Part shown: piece by piece, positions 36,677 through 45,386 of the stretch
How the letters are laid out: each line of letters starts with the position of its first letter
How positions within the stretch are numbered: the stretch's first letter is position 1
Assembly (NCBI RefSeq): GCF_001968815.1
Contig: NZ_MIEQ01000049.1
Location: forward strand, 62,001 to 126,000
DNA: 64,000 nt
Direction: 5' to 3'
DNA from: Motiliproteus sp. MSK22-1
Lineage (GTDB): Bacteria > Pseudomonadota > Gammaproteobacteria > Pseudomonadales > Balneatricaceae
Notes under the pieces: generated by a model
The model's input: the letters and a program-made list of their open reading frames with translations, nothing else
Databases searched by the model: none
Told to the model about the DNA's origin: nothing
Made by a program: the position numbers and the translations under genes

Positions 36677-38485
36677 TCAACCCGCGGTTGAGTTGATGTT
36701 GTCCGGCAATCTATCGTTTTCACTTTTGAGCTTTAATGCCTGCCAAGCCTGAAACTGGCTTAAAAACACCTTGCCTGTCAGATTATCCAGAAACGCGGAC
36801 TGTTTGAGTCGGTCCATAACCGGACCTTTGACCTCAGAGAGGTGCAGCTGTACGCCTGCATCAAAGAGTCTGCGGGTCAGTTCTTCCAGGCTTTCAAGGG
36901 CGCTGGCGTCAATATGGTTGATGGCTGCACAGACCAGTACAACATCCTTTGTTTGCGGTTGTTGCAGCACTTTGTCGTAAATAAGGTCTTCCAGAAAGCG
37001 GGTGTTTGCGAAGTACAGAGATTCGTCCACTCTTACATTTATAACGGTTTCCAGGGTTTCGACCCGATGGCGATCTACATTCCGGAAATGCTCTGTGCCC
37101 GGAACGAGTCCGACTTCTGCCACATGAGGTTTGCTGGTTTGTCTTAGAAACAGGAGGATGGATAGCAGAACGCCAGTGATCACGCCGGCTTCAACGCCGA
37201 CTAGCAGCACCGTCAAGATGGTTGCTGCCATGGCGGTAAAGTCTGCACGGGAGTAATTCCAGGTCCGCTTTAAAGCTGACAGATCAATCAGTGCAACCAC
37301 GGCGACAATAATCGTGGCGGCCAGGGTGGCTTTTGGCAGGTGGTAAAACCAGGGGGTGAGTAATATTGCGGCTAAGGCTATGGCAGCAGCGGTGAGTATT
37401 CCGGCCAAGGGGGTGCGGGCTCCTGCATCGAAGTTAACTACCGAGCGCGAAAAACCACCCGTGACCGGAAAGCCTCCTGATATAGCCGAAGCCAGGTTGG
37501 CGCTGCCTAATCCCAGCAACTCCTTGTCAGGTGTGATACGTTGCCGGCGTTTGGCGGCCAGTGTTTGTGCCACAGATATCGACTCCACAAAGCCAATTAG
37601 GCTGATCAGTATTGCCGCTGGTAGCAATTCTTTCCAGAGTTGCAGGTTAAGGTTTGGCAGGGTTAGCGCCGGTAAGCCCTGGGGGATATGACCGACAATC
37701 TGAACCCCTTTGGTTTCCAGGTCTGCGAACAGGACTGCGAGTGTTGTTGTCACGACTACCAGAACAGGTCCTGCTTTAGTGAGTAGGTCTGTTAAGAGTG
37801 CTGGTGATTGCAGTGTCATCAAGAAAGTCTTCAGCCCCTTGCGGGTCCAAAAAAGAACACCCAAAGAGGCTGTTCCAAGCAGTAGTGTATAAGTGTTGGT
37901 TGTTTCAAGGTTCTGGAAAATATCGGTTCCCAGATCGATGAGATTATGTCCCTGAGCCTGGATTCCAAGTAGGTGTTTTAGTTGGCTGACAGCGATCAGG
38001 ATAGCCGATGCGGTGATAAAACCAGATATCACCGGGTGAGACAGGTAATTGGCGATCCAGCCGAGTCTGAGGATAGCCATCAGGAGTAATATCAGTCCAG
38101 AAGCGGCTGCTAATACCAGACTGGCTCCCCAGTACTCTGCGGTGCCGGGGATGGCTATTTGGCTGACGGCGGCAGCGGTCATTAGTGAGACGACAGCAAC
38201 GGGGCCCACTGCAAGAAAGCGGCTGGAGCCGAATAAGGCATAGGCTCCCAGCGGCAAAATGCTTGCGTACAATCCTGCTTGAGGCGGTAATCCTGCCAGC
38301 AGGGCATAAGCCAGACTCTGAGGAATCAGCATAATGGTGACAATTACCGCCGCCATTAAATCGGCCGGGCCATCTTTCGACTGGTAATTGAGCAGCCAAT
38401 GATTGCTGATCGCTTTACTGATCATTAATTTGTTGCGGTTTAATTGTCGAGCAAGCCATTGCCGGGTAGAAGAATCGATAGGCAT
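36677..38485 (-). CDS. SulP-family anion transporter with STAS domain
   Basis: This 602-residue carrier has an N-terminal transport domain of about 14 membrane helices (about 40-445). The SulP signature PPQAGLYASILPLGAYALFG is near residue 66 and the second conserved block is NLASAISGGFPVTGGFSRSV near 330. A C-terminal STAS domain (about 460-575) contains VVLVCAAINHIDASALESLE. Family members move sulfate, bicarbonate or other anions. It follows a persulfide-dioxygenase-like gene by 102 bases in one probable operon, a pairing seen in sulfide-responsive loci, where the carrier is thought to export sulfite or sulfate. Substrate here is inferred. Confidence 0.9.
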   Translation of the reverse strand: MPIDSSTRQWLARQLNRNKLMISKAISNHWLLNYQSKDGPADLMAAVIVTIMLIPQSLAYALLAGLPPQAGLYASILPLGAYALFGSSRFLAVGPVAVVSLMTAAAVSQIAIPGTAEYWGASLVLAAASGLILLLMAILRLGWIANYLSHPVISGFITASAILIAVSQLKHLLGIQAQGHNLIDLGTDIFQNLETTNTYTLLLGTASLGVLFWTRKGLKTFLMTLQSPALLTDLLTKAGPVLVVVTTTLAVLFADLETKGVQIVGHIPQGLPALTLPNLNLQLWKELLPAAILISLIGFVESISVAQTLAAKRRQRITPDKELLGLGSANLASAISGGFPVTGGFSRSVVNFDAGARTPLAGILTAAAIALAAILLTPWFYHLPKATLAATIIVAVVALIDLSALKRTWNYSRADFTAMAATILTVLLVGVEAGVITGVLLSILLFLRQTSKPHVAEVGLVPGTEHFRNVDRHRVETLETVINVRVDESLYFANTRFLEDLIYDKVLQQPQTKDVVLVCAAINHIDASALESLEELTRRLFDAGVQLHLSEVKGPVMDRLKQSAFLDNLTGKVFLSQFQAWQALKLKSENDRLPDNINSTAG

Positions 38486-38587
38486 CAGGCTGCGCCTTGA
38501 TAGCGTTTATCATGAAGAAAGGCAGCTTTGGCCCTTGTCTGAAAGATAATCATGCCAGGCTATAAATGAGGATCAGGCCGGAAGTGA

Positions 38588-39469
38588 TCAAGACTGCTTG
38601 GTTCCAAGGCTGTTCAGAGGAATTTTTAAATATTGAATACCGTTATCTTCCGCTGCTGGTAGCTGCCCAGCGCGTATATTTACCTGGACAGAAGGCAGGA
38701 TCAGGCGGGGGGCTGTCAGTTCTTGATCCCGGGATTCCCGTATGGCGACAAACTCGGCTTCGGTTGTTCTGGCGTTAAGGTGAATATTATTGGCCTTTTG
38801 TTCCTCCACTGTTGTTTCCCAGAGGTAGTGATCGCGGTTCGGCGATTTGTAGTCATGGCACATAAATAGACGGGTTTGATCCGGTAGCGCGTATATTTTT
38901 TGAATAGAGTGGAAAAGAGTTGCTGCATCGCCACCGGGAAAATCGACTCTGGCAGTCCCATAATCAGGCATAAAAAGGGTGTCGCCAATAAAAGCACAGT
39001 CACCGATCAGGTAAGTCATGCAGGCAGGTGTGTGTCCAGGGGTATGGAGGCTGCGAGCTTTAATATTGCCAACCTGAAATTGTTCTTGGTTTTCGAACAG
39101 GTGGTCAAACAGTCCCTCATTGTCAGCGAGTTCTTCCGCAATATTAAACAGTTTGCCAAACGCTTGTTGAACAACGGGAACCTGAGAAGAAATGGCGATC
39201 TGACCTCCAAGCTGCTCTTTTAAATAAGCTGCTGCTGATAGGTGGTCTGCATGAACGTGTGTTTCCAGAATCCAGTCAATCTTGAGCGAGCAGGCGTTTA
39301 TACATTCGATCATTTTATCTGCTGTCTGGGTGCTGGTCCGACCCGAGGGAGGGTCATAATCAAGCACTGAGTCGATAATCGCACAGTGTTTGTTAACAGG
39401 ATCAGAAACGATATAGCTGATGGTGTTGCTGGTCTCGTCGAAGAAGGCTTTAACCTCAGGAATGTTCAT
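38588..39469 (-). CDS. Persulfide dioxygenase-like metallo-beta-lactamase-fold protein (Blh/ETHE1 type)
   Basis: This 293-residue protein has the metallo-beta-lactamase fold. The iron-binding motif is ILETHVHADHLSAAAYL with His71, His73, Asp75 and His76. Later ligands are in LHTPGHTPACMTY, IGDTLFMPDYGTARVDFPGG and FMCHDY. These sequences, notably ETHVHADH and MPDYGTARVDFPGG, are typical of the bacterial Blh branch of persulfide dioxygenases that oxidise glutathione persulfide to sulfite. No rhodanese domain is fused. A strong sigma-70 promoter lies about 90 bases upstream, so it heads the operon with the SulP gene. Confidence 0.9.
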   Translation of the reverse strand: MNIPEVKAFFDETSNTISYIVSDPVNKHCAIIDSVLDYDPPSGRTSTQTADKMIECINACSLKIDWILETHVHADHLSAAAYLKEQLGGQIAISSQVPVVQQAFGKLFNIAEELADNEGLFDHLFENQEQFQVGNIKARSLHTPGHTPACMTYLIGDCAFIGDTLFMPDYGTARVDFPGGDAATLFHSIQKIYALPDQTRLFMCHDYKSPNRDHYLWETTVEEQKANNIHLNARTTEAEFVAIRESRDQELTAPRLILPSVQVNIRAGQLPAAEDNGIQYLKIPLNSLGTKQS

Positions 39470-39556
39470 GACAAAACCCTCGTGAATCGTTATCTGTCGT
39501 GGCTATTTGTATCAAACCGCGTAGCTGGCTGTTAAAGCAGGGTTGATGCTGATTAA

Positions 39557-39585
39557 AATATAATCATCAATACCGCGATTGTCAA
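39557..39585 (-). promoter_or_regulatory. Strong sigma-70 promoter of the persulfide dioxygenase-SulP operon
   Basis: On the minus strand a perfect TTGACA (39585-39580) and TATATT (39562-39557) are 17 bases apart, about 90 bases before the ATG at 39469. An inverted repeat with TTGAT and ATCAA arms spans the -10 on the + strand at 39543-39570. A 12-base palindrome, TATATGCATATA, lies at 39592-39603 just upstream of the -35. Both are candidate repressor sites; AT-rich palindromes at such promoters are typical of sulfide-sensing ArsR-type repressors (BigR/SqrR). Confidence 0.72.
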
Positions 39586-39805
39586 ATTGGTTATATGCAT
39601 ATATCAAAAAAGAATAAAATAAATTAGATTATTCTTATGTTGTTTGTGAGATCTCTCCTGTTTGATAACTCTCTTGGAACTGTGAGTCCTGGAGTGGCTG
39701 TTTATGGCAATCCCCCATTCTGGTTTGAGTATCGATAAAGGCGCTTAAGAAGTAGTGATAACTTTCTTTTTGCTGGTGTAAATCGGTGTAAACATAGTTA
39801 TCGAA

Positions 39806-39818
39806 ACAGGAATTGATT
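39806..39818 (-). promoter_or_regulatory. Possible IHF site upstream of the hydrogenase promoter
   Basis: The minus strand reads AATCAATTCCTGT with AT-rich sequence (39819-39840) next to it. It is one or two mismatches from the IHF consensus WATCAANNNNTTR. It lies about 70 bases before the -24/-12 promoter, where IHF bends DNA in many NtrC-activated systems. Confidence 0.3.
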
Positions 39819-39886
39819 CTTATTTTTATTTATTTAACCAATTGAAATTAAATACTATTTTTATAATAAGAATAGCCTCTTTCTAT

Positions 39887-39902
39887 TGGTCTGGTTATTG
39901 CT
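39887..39902 (+). promoter_or_regulatory. Sigma-54 (-24/-12) promoter of the hyb operon
   Basis: The sequence TGGTCTGGTTATTGCT has GG at 39888-39889 and GC at 39900-39901 with the required ten bases between, and a perfect TTGC at -12. Transcription would start near 39913, about 70 bases before the hybO ATG. HupR in this window has the sigma-54 contact motif GAFTGA, so this promoter and that activator fit together. The 513-base region to the left also holds the divergent persulfide dioxygenase promoter. Confidence 0.72.
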
Positions 39903-39982
39903 AAGACTCCCTTTGATAAAACAATCATAACAGGCACGATATTACCTTTCGGTCAGGTCGGGCAACGGGTGAGGGGGATATA

Positions 39983-41173
39983 ATGAGCAAGAGCACAGAG
40001 CAGCAGCTTGAGGATCTGGCGGCGAGATTGGGATTATCTCGGCGACATTTCCTTAAATTCTGCACCGGTGTTGCTGCAACCTTGGGGTTATCTTCGACTG
40101 CAGGTATGCAGATGGCCCATGCGGTTTCTCAGAGTCGCCGTCCATCGGTTATTTGGTTAAGTGGACAGGAATGCACGGGTTGTACTGAATCTTTACTCCG
40201 CTCAACTCATCCCACCTTGGAAACCCTGATTCTCGATATGATTTCCCTGGATTACAGTGAAGCACTCTGTGCCGCTGCGGGGCACCAGGCAGAAGCAGCC
40301 CGACATGCTGCTATGGAAGAGAATAAAGGCAAGTACGTCATGGTTGTTGAAGGTTCGATTCCGACCAAGGATGGGGGGATTTACTGCAAAATTGCCGGTA
40401 AAACGATGCTTCAGCATGTTCAGGAAACAGCAGAGCATGCGGCCGCGATAATTGCGATTGGCTCCTGTGCTTCCTGGGGAGGAGTGCCCTCTGCCGGAAT
40501 GAACCCGACCGGAGCGCAGCCCGTTCATGAGATCTTGCCTGACAAGACCATTATTAATATTCCCGGCTGTCCACCAAATCCTTATAACTTTCTCGCAACA
40601 GTGTTGCAGTACGTGACCTTTGGAACCCTGCCCGAGCTGGACGAGAAGAATCGTCCCAGGTTTGCTTACGGTCGTATCATCCATGAAAACTGTGAACGTC
40701 GGCCACACTTTGATGCCGGTCGTTTTGCCAGTGAGTTTGGTGACGAAGGGCATCGCAAAGGATATTGCCTTTATAAGCTCGGTTGCAAAGGCCCTGAGAC
40801 CTACGCCAACTGCTCCACTCAGGAATTTGGCGATGTCGGTGGTGGTGCCTGGCCTGTGGGGGTTGGGGCTCCCTGCTTTGGCTGTACTGAACAAGGGGTC
40901 GGGTTTACCAAAGCTCTTCACGAAAAATCCGAGGTAACGACTCACAGCCCGCCAGATATATTCCCTCCGATTAATGCTGAAACAGGAGAGGGGGCCAGTG
41001 CTGTTTCTGCCGGGTTACTGGGAGCGGTTATCGGTGCTGCTGCGGGAGCCACAGCAATGACTGTCAAGCAGCTGGGGAAGGCTGAAAAAGAGGCTGAGAA
41101 AGATCAAATGGCTGCAAATAACCCTGATGGGCAGGCCGTCCCCGGTAAAGACACTGTCAATGAACCACAATAG
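39983..41173 (+). CDS. hybO: Uptake [NiFe] hydrogenase small subunit, Hyd-2 type (HybO)
   Basis: This 396-residue precursor begins with a twin-arginine signal (LSRRHFLKFCTG around residue 19, followed by a hydrophobic stretch ending AHA), so it is folded, loaded and exported with HybC. Ligands for three iron-sulfur clusters are visible. The proximal site GQECTGCTESLL has the standard four-Cys pattern, not the six-Cys form of oxygen-tolerant enzymes. Others are in IGSCASWGG, IPGCPPNPY, HENCERRPHF and GAPCFGCTEQ. A C-terminal helix (GLLGAVIGAAAGATAM) anchors it in the inner membrane. It leads the operon. A GGGGGA site precedes the ATG. Confidence 0.95.
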   Translation: MSKSTEQQLEDLAARLGLSRRHFLKFCTGVAATLGLSSTAGMQMAHAVSQSRRPSVIWLSGQECTGCTESLLRSTHPTLETLILDMISLDYSEALCAAAGHQAEAARHAAMEENKGKYVMVVEGSIPTKDGGIYCKIAGKTMLQHVQETAEHAAAIIAIGSCASWGGVPSAGMNPTGAQPVHEILPDKTIINIPGCPPNPYNFLATVLQYVTFGTLPELDEKNRPRFAYGRIIHENCERRPHFDAGRFASEFGDEGHRKGYCLYKLGCKGPETYANCSTQEFGDVGGGAWPVGVGAPCFGCTEQGVGFTKALHEKSEVTTHSPPDIFPPINAETGEGASAVSAGLLGAVIGAAAGATAMTVKQLGKAEKEAEKDQMAANNPDGQAVPGKDTVNEPQ

Positions 41174-41190
41174 CCCGTTGGAGAATCAAG

Positions 41191-42264
41191 ATGGATAGAC
41201 GAGATTTTCTTAAGTTGGCGGGCGGCGGTGCTGTTATTGCAACCAGTAGTGGCACCGTTGAGGCCAGAGGTAATCTGGAGGTTTCTGATGAAGCGGTGGG
41301 TATGCTGTTTGACGCCACACGCTGCATTGGCTGTCGTGCCTGCGTTGTAACCTGTAAAGACATTAATGGGATGCCTCCTGAAAAGGCAACTGAAGCAGAG
41401 CCCTGGGATATGGCTCAGGAGTTATCCGCGGATACGTTGAATATTATCAAGGCCTATAAGGGACCGGAAAACAGCGCTTCGACAAACAGTACTGCTGAAA
41501 CCGATGTATCTGAAAACCCTGGCTTTGAATTTATCAAGCGCAACTGTATGCATTGCGTTGATGCAGGCTGTGTTTCGGTCTGTCCGGTCAGTGCGATGGA
41601 GAAGGACCCCAAGACCGGCATCGTCAGCCATGACCCTGATGCCTGCATTGGCTGTCGTTACTGTGTAGCAGCCTGCCCATACAATATTCCCAAATACGAA
41701 TATGACGAGGCTATGGGGCAGATTCAGAAATGCCAGCTCTGCAACCAAAAAGGGGTTGAACGAATCGATAAGGGTCAGTTGCCAGGTTGTGCCGAGGTCT
41801 GTCCGACGGGGGCCAATATTTACGGTAAGCGCAGTGATCTGCTGGCGGAAGCCAAGCGGAGGATGGCATTAAAGCCGGGTGATCCCTATGTCTACAAGTT
41901 GGGTTCGATTGACTCTCCCCATGGTCAGGAAGGACTGATCCCTGAATATCAAGCGAATATATACGGGGAGAAAGAAGGGGGTGGGACTCAGGTGCTGCTG
42001 CTGGCGGGAAACAGTTACCAGACCCTTGGTATGCCCGATATTCCGGAGCGTTCCTATGCCTCAGTTTCTGAGACGGTACAGCATTCCATATACGGTAACT
42101 TTCTGGCTCCTGCAGCAGTGCTGGGGGGACTGCTCTATATGGCTCGTCGCAATCTTAATGAAGATGGGCAGGATGATGACCATAAAAAAGAGGATGAGCA
42201 CGGTGGCGCAGAGCTTGGCTGCGTTGACAGAACATCTACCCGTAAAACGGAGGATAGGTCATGA
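41191..42264 (+). CDS. hybA: Hydrogenase-2 iron-sulfur electron-transfer subunit HybA
   Basis: This 357-residue ferredoxin-like subunit has a short twin-arginine signal (MDRRDFLKLAGGG). It carries four Cys-rich clusters: CIGCRACVVTCK, CMHCVDAGCVSVCPVSAM, CIGCRYCVAACPYNIP and CQLCNQKG with GCAEVCPTGA. It would pass electrons from the hydrogenase dimer to the membrane subunit HybB. A C-terminal hydrophobic helix (FLAPAAVLGGLLYMA, about 310-325) anchors it, as in E. coli HybA. It lies 17 bases after hybO and overlaps hybB by four bases, so the order O-A-B-C matches the E. coli hyb operon. Confidence 0.94.
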   Translation: MDRRDFLKLAGGGAVIATSSGTVEARGNLEVSDEAVGMLFDATRCIGCRACVVTCKDINGMPPEKATEAEPWDMAQELSADTLNIIKAYKGPENSASTNSTAETDVSENPGFEFIKRNCMHCVDAGCVSVCPVSAMEKDPKTGIVSHDPDACIGCRYCVAACPYNIPKYEYDEAMGQIQKCQLCNQKGVERIDKGQLPGCAEVCPTGANIYGKRSDLLAEAKRRMALKPGDPYVYKLGSIDSPHGQEGLIPEYQANIYGEKEGGGTQVLLLAGNSYQTLGMPDIPERSYASVSETVQHSIYGNFLAPAAVLGGLLYMARRNLNEDGQDDDHKKEDEHGGAELGCVDRTSTRKTEDRS

Positions 42265-43487
42265 GTGGGCATCATCAACCGTTAAATCGCAAACTTATAA
42301 CGCTACCCACGCTGGTGCTGGCAATTCTTTCATTTATCGCATTGTTGATTCTGGCGAAGCGCTTTGCCCTGGGTTTAGGGTCAGTGACTAACCTCAATGA
42401 TGGTTATCCCTGGGGAATCTGGGTGGTTTATGACGTGGTTGTCGGCACCGGGTTTGCCTGTGGTGGCTATGCACTGGCTTTGGTGGTCTATATCGCCAAC
42501 AAAGGAAAATACCATCCGTTGGTGCGTCCAGCCCTGTTAGCGAGCCTGTTTGGTTACACCCTGGGGGGCATTTCCGCCTTTATCGATATGGGGCGTTACT
42601 GGAACTTCTACAATATGTTTCTGCCTGAGCAGATGAATCTCAATTCCGTGATGCTGGAGGTGGGGCTCTGTGTCACCGCCTACTGCATAGTGTTGTTTAT
42701 TGAGTTCATGCCCGCCTTGCTGGAACACTACCAACTGGAAAAAGCTAAAGCGAGACTGGATAAGGTCCTGTTTATCATTATTGCTATTGGTGTGTTGTTA
42801 CCAACGATGCATCAGAGCTCTTTGGGGTCGTTGTTGATAGCCATGGGCTTCAAAGTGGACGTGCTATGGCAATCGAGTTATCTGATGCCATTGTTCGCTA
42901 TTCTTACCGCCATGACGATGGGGTTCTCCATCGTTATATTTGAGGCTTCATTTGTTACGGTGGGGTTGAAGCGTGATTCCGAAGCTCATCTTCTGAGAGG
43001 CCTGGGTCGGATTATTCAGGTTCTTCTCGGGGTTGTCCTGATCTTGCGCTTTGGAGATTTGCTGTACCGTGGCGCTCTGCCTGCTGTTTTCAACGGCAGC
43101 TTTAAGTCCTTTATGTTCCTTATCGAAACGGCCTTGTTTGTTGTGCCTCTGGTGATTCTGTCTTCCGGTAAGCATCGAAACCGGGGCAGCATGTTGTTGA
43201 TTGCTGCGGTATCCATGTTATTCGCGGGAGCACTCTATCGGTTTAACGCGTTTTTAATCGGTTGGACCCCGAATGCCGGGAGCAGCTATGTCTATTTCCC
43301 CTCTGCCGAAGAGCTGCTGGTTTCCATCGGCATTGTTGCCATGGAAATTCTTGGATACCTGCTCATCGTCAAGTGGCTGCCGATATTGCCAGCTCATGCT
43401 GAGGTAAAAAAACAGACTGCTATTAAGACAGACCCCTCGGTAAACAAACCGCCTGCTGAGCAGGCTTCGGTCGAAGTTGGCAGCTGA
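42261..43487 (+). CDS. hybB: Hydrogenase-2 membrane subunit HybB (NrfD-like)
   Basis: This 408-residue integral membrane protein has about ten helices and belongs to the NrfD/PsrC family of quinone-reactive subunits without heme. The N-terminal block LNDGYPWGIWVVYDVVVGTG and the conserved QMNLNSVMLEVGLCVTAY are characteristic. Here it should hand electrons from H2 to quinone. The C-terminal 30 residues are a hydrophilic Lys/Pro tail. The ATG overlaps the hybA stop. It is followed after 49 bases by hybC. Confidence 0.94.
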   Translation: MSGHHQPLNRKLITLPTLVLAILSFIALLILAKRFALGLGSVTNLNDGYPWGIWVVYDVVVGTGFACGGYALALVVYIANKGKYHPLVRPALLASLFGYTLGGISAFIDMGRYWNFYNMFLPEQMNLNSVMLEVGLCVTAYCIVLFIEFMPALLEHYQLEKAKARLDKVLFIIIAIGVLLPTMHQSSLGSLLIAMGFKVDVLWQSSYLMPLFAILTAMTMGFSIVIFEASFVTVGLKRDSEAHLLRGLGRIIQVLLGVVLILRFGDLLYRGALPAVFNGSFKSFMFLIETALFVVPLVILSSGKHRNRGSMLLIAAVSMLFAGALYRFNAFLIGWTPNAGSSYVYFPSAEELLVSIGIVAMEILGYLLIVKWLPILPAHAEVKKQTAIKTDPSVNKPPAEQASVEVGS

Positions 43488-43536
43488 AGCGCCTGATCAC
43501 CAATAGCTAAAAGAATAAATTTATAGGAGAAAAACA

Positions 43537-45237
43537 GTGGCCAAGCGCATTATTGTCGACCCTGTTACCCGTATTGAAGGGCACCTGAGAATTGATGTCG
43601 AAGTTGAAAACGGGCTGGTATCCAAAGCCTGGTCCTCCGGTCAAATGTGGCGTGGAATTGAGAATATCCTTAAAGGTCGCGACCCCCGTGATGCCTGGGC
43701 CTTTACCCAACGGATCTGTGGTGTTTGCACCACTGTCCATGCCTTGGCTTCCGTTCGGGCTGTGGAAAATGCATTGCAGCTGGAAGTGCCTCTGAATGCC
43801 CAGTATATCCGTAATCTGATGGTTTCGGCCCATGCCCTGCATGATCATATTGTCCACTTCTATCATCTGTCTGCGTTGGATTGGGTCGATGTTGTCTCTG
43901 CGTTGGATGCGGATCCTAAAGAAGCGGCAAAACTGGCCGAGAGTCTGTCCAGCTGGAAGCTCAACAGTGTTCATGAGCTGACTGCGGTTCAGCAGAAATT
44001 GAAGAGCTTTGTAGCCAGTGGCCAACTGGGCATCTTTGCCAATGGTTACTGGGGACACAAGGCGATGAAACTTCCCCCTGAAGTCAATCTTATCGCGGCG
44101 GCTCATTATCTGCAGGCGTTGGAAATACAGCGGGAAGCGAATCGCATAGTGACTATTATCGGAGGTAAATCGCCTCACGTGCAGAACCTTACGGTCGGGG
44201 GGGTGACCAATTCCATTAATCTGGATAGCCAGGCTGTAACCAACATGGAGCGTCTGATGTACATTAAGACGCTGATGGACAAAATGAAGGATTTTGTCAA
44301 TAACGCTTATCTGGTTGATGTCTCCATTATCGGTTCGTTTTATCTGGATTGGGCGGGCTATGGCTCCGGTGTTACTGATTATCTTTGCGTTCCTGAAATG
44401 CCGTTGGATACTCAGGGGACTCAGTTCTCGCTGCCTGGCGGTTATATTTCCAACGGTGATCTGAGTACATTGAAACCGATTACCGGCTTCAATGATAAGT
44501 ACTTTATTGATGGCGTCAAAGAGAGTTCCAAGCATTCCTGGTATCAGGGAGAAGAAGCCCTGCATCCCTGGGATGGGGAAACCGATCCCAACTACGATGA
44601 TTTTAATGATGAAGGCCAGTATTCCTGGATCAAATCACCGACCTTTAACGGCAAACCTGCTCAGGTCGGTCCGCTGGCCAGCGTTCTTTGTCTGGCGGCT
44701 AATGGCCATGAAGCCACCCTGAAGCATCTGAACTTTGTGATTGATACCGTCAGCTCGGTATCCGGGACCAACATTGATGTTTCTGCTCTTCATTCCACTA
44801 TTGGTCGACACGCTGCCCGGGCTGTCCGTGCTGCTTCCTTGCTGGATGAAATGGATCTGCAGTGGCAGATGCTGGTGGACAACATTGGCCGCGGCGACAC
44901 AGATACATTCAATCGGCCTGATTTTCCAACCGGTGAAATTCGCGGCGTAGGGTTCCATGAAGCACCTCGTGGTGTGCTCTCTCATTGGGTTGTTATTGAA
45001 AATGCCAAGATTAAAAACTATCAAGCAGTGGTCCCCAGCACCTGGAATGCGGGGCCTCGCAATCAGGATGATATTCCTGGTCCGTACGAAGCATCACTGA
45101 TGGGTAACCCAATCGCTGACCCTGACCGCCCATTGGAGGTGTTGCGTACAGTGCATTCCTTCGATCCCTGTATTGCTTGTGCCATCCACTTAATGGATAC
45201 CGAGCATAACGAGATCGTAAAGGTTAAAGCACTGTAG
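43537..45237 (+). CDS. hybC: Uptake [NiFe] hydrogenase large subunit HybC
   Basis: This 566-residue catalytic subunit binds the NiFe(CN)2CO site. The N-terminal ligands are in QRICGVCTTVHALA (near residue 61) and the C-terminal ligands in DPCIACAIH. The last 15 residues, LMDTEHNEIVKVKAL, form the extension that a dedicated protease removes after nickel insertion; the cut should follow that His. The sequence is collinear with E. coli HybC. There is no own export signal, so it is carried out by HybO through the Tat system. A structure that looks like a terminator follows the gene, before hybD. Confidence 0.96.
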   Translation: MAKRIIVDPVTRIEGHLRIDVEVENGLVSKAWSSGQMWRGIENILKGRDPRDAWAFTQRICGVCTTVHALASVRAVENALQLEVPLNAQYIRNLMVSAHALHDHIVHFYHLSALDWVDVVSALDADPKEAAKLAESLSSWKLNSVHELTAVQQKLKSFVASGQLGIFANGYWGHKAMKLPPEVNLIAAAHYLQALEIQREANRIVTIIGGKSPHVQNLTVGGVTNSINLDSQAVTNMERLMYIKTLMDKMKDFVNNAYLVDVSIIGSFYLDWAGYGSGVTDYLCVPEMPLDTQGTQFSLPGGYISNGDLSTLKPITGFNDKYFIDGVKESSKHSWYQGEEALHPWDGETDPNYDDFNDEGQYSWIKSPTFNGKPAQVGPLASVLCLAANGHEATLKHLNFVIDTVSSVSGTNIDVSALHSTIGRHAARAVRAASLLDEMDLQWQMLVDNIGRGDTDTFNRPDFPTGEIRGVGFHEAPRGVLSHWVVIENAKIKNYQAVVPSTWNAGPRNQDDIPGPYEASLMGNPIADPDRPLEVLRTVHSFDPCIACAIHLMDTEHNEIVKVKAL

Positions 45238-45244
45238 TTCGGTT

Positions 45245-45308
45245 GACCGATGTCTTATTGCAGCTTCCTCAGGGGATTCGCGGATGACAAACCGCCATCG
45301 GTCTTTTT
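45245..45308 (+). terminator. Terminator-like structure between hybC and hybD
   Basis: GACCGATG (45245-45252) and CATCGGTC (45296-45303) pair perfectly over eight bases, enclosing a second small stem GCGG/CCGC (45280-45295), and are followed at once by TTTTT (45304-45308). This is a branched intrinsic terminator. It would set lower expression of the maturation genes relative to hybOABC, or the accessory genes have another promoter. Confidence 0.6.
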
Positions 45309-45386
45309 ACTTTATCGGTCTTTTTATTTTCCTTTTCCGTTATTGAGCTTTTTTTTAGCCCGAACAGCAACAAACCAGGAGCAGCG

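Noticed and set aside
39931-39947. Second sigma-54-like sequence AGGCACG...TTACC before hybO
   Set aside because: The -24 half is good but the essential GC at -12 is CC; the site at 39887-39902 is clearly better.
40202-40945. Minus-strand open frame opposite hybO
   Set aside because: Antisense shadow of a conserved gene.
43507-44565. Long minus-strand open frame opposite hybC
   Set aside because: It lies wholly antisense to a certain gene, with low-complexity His/Gln/Ile-rich translation and no family resemblance; a shadow.
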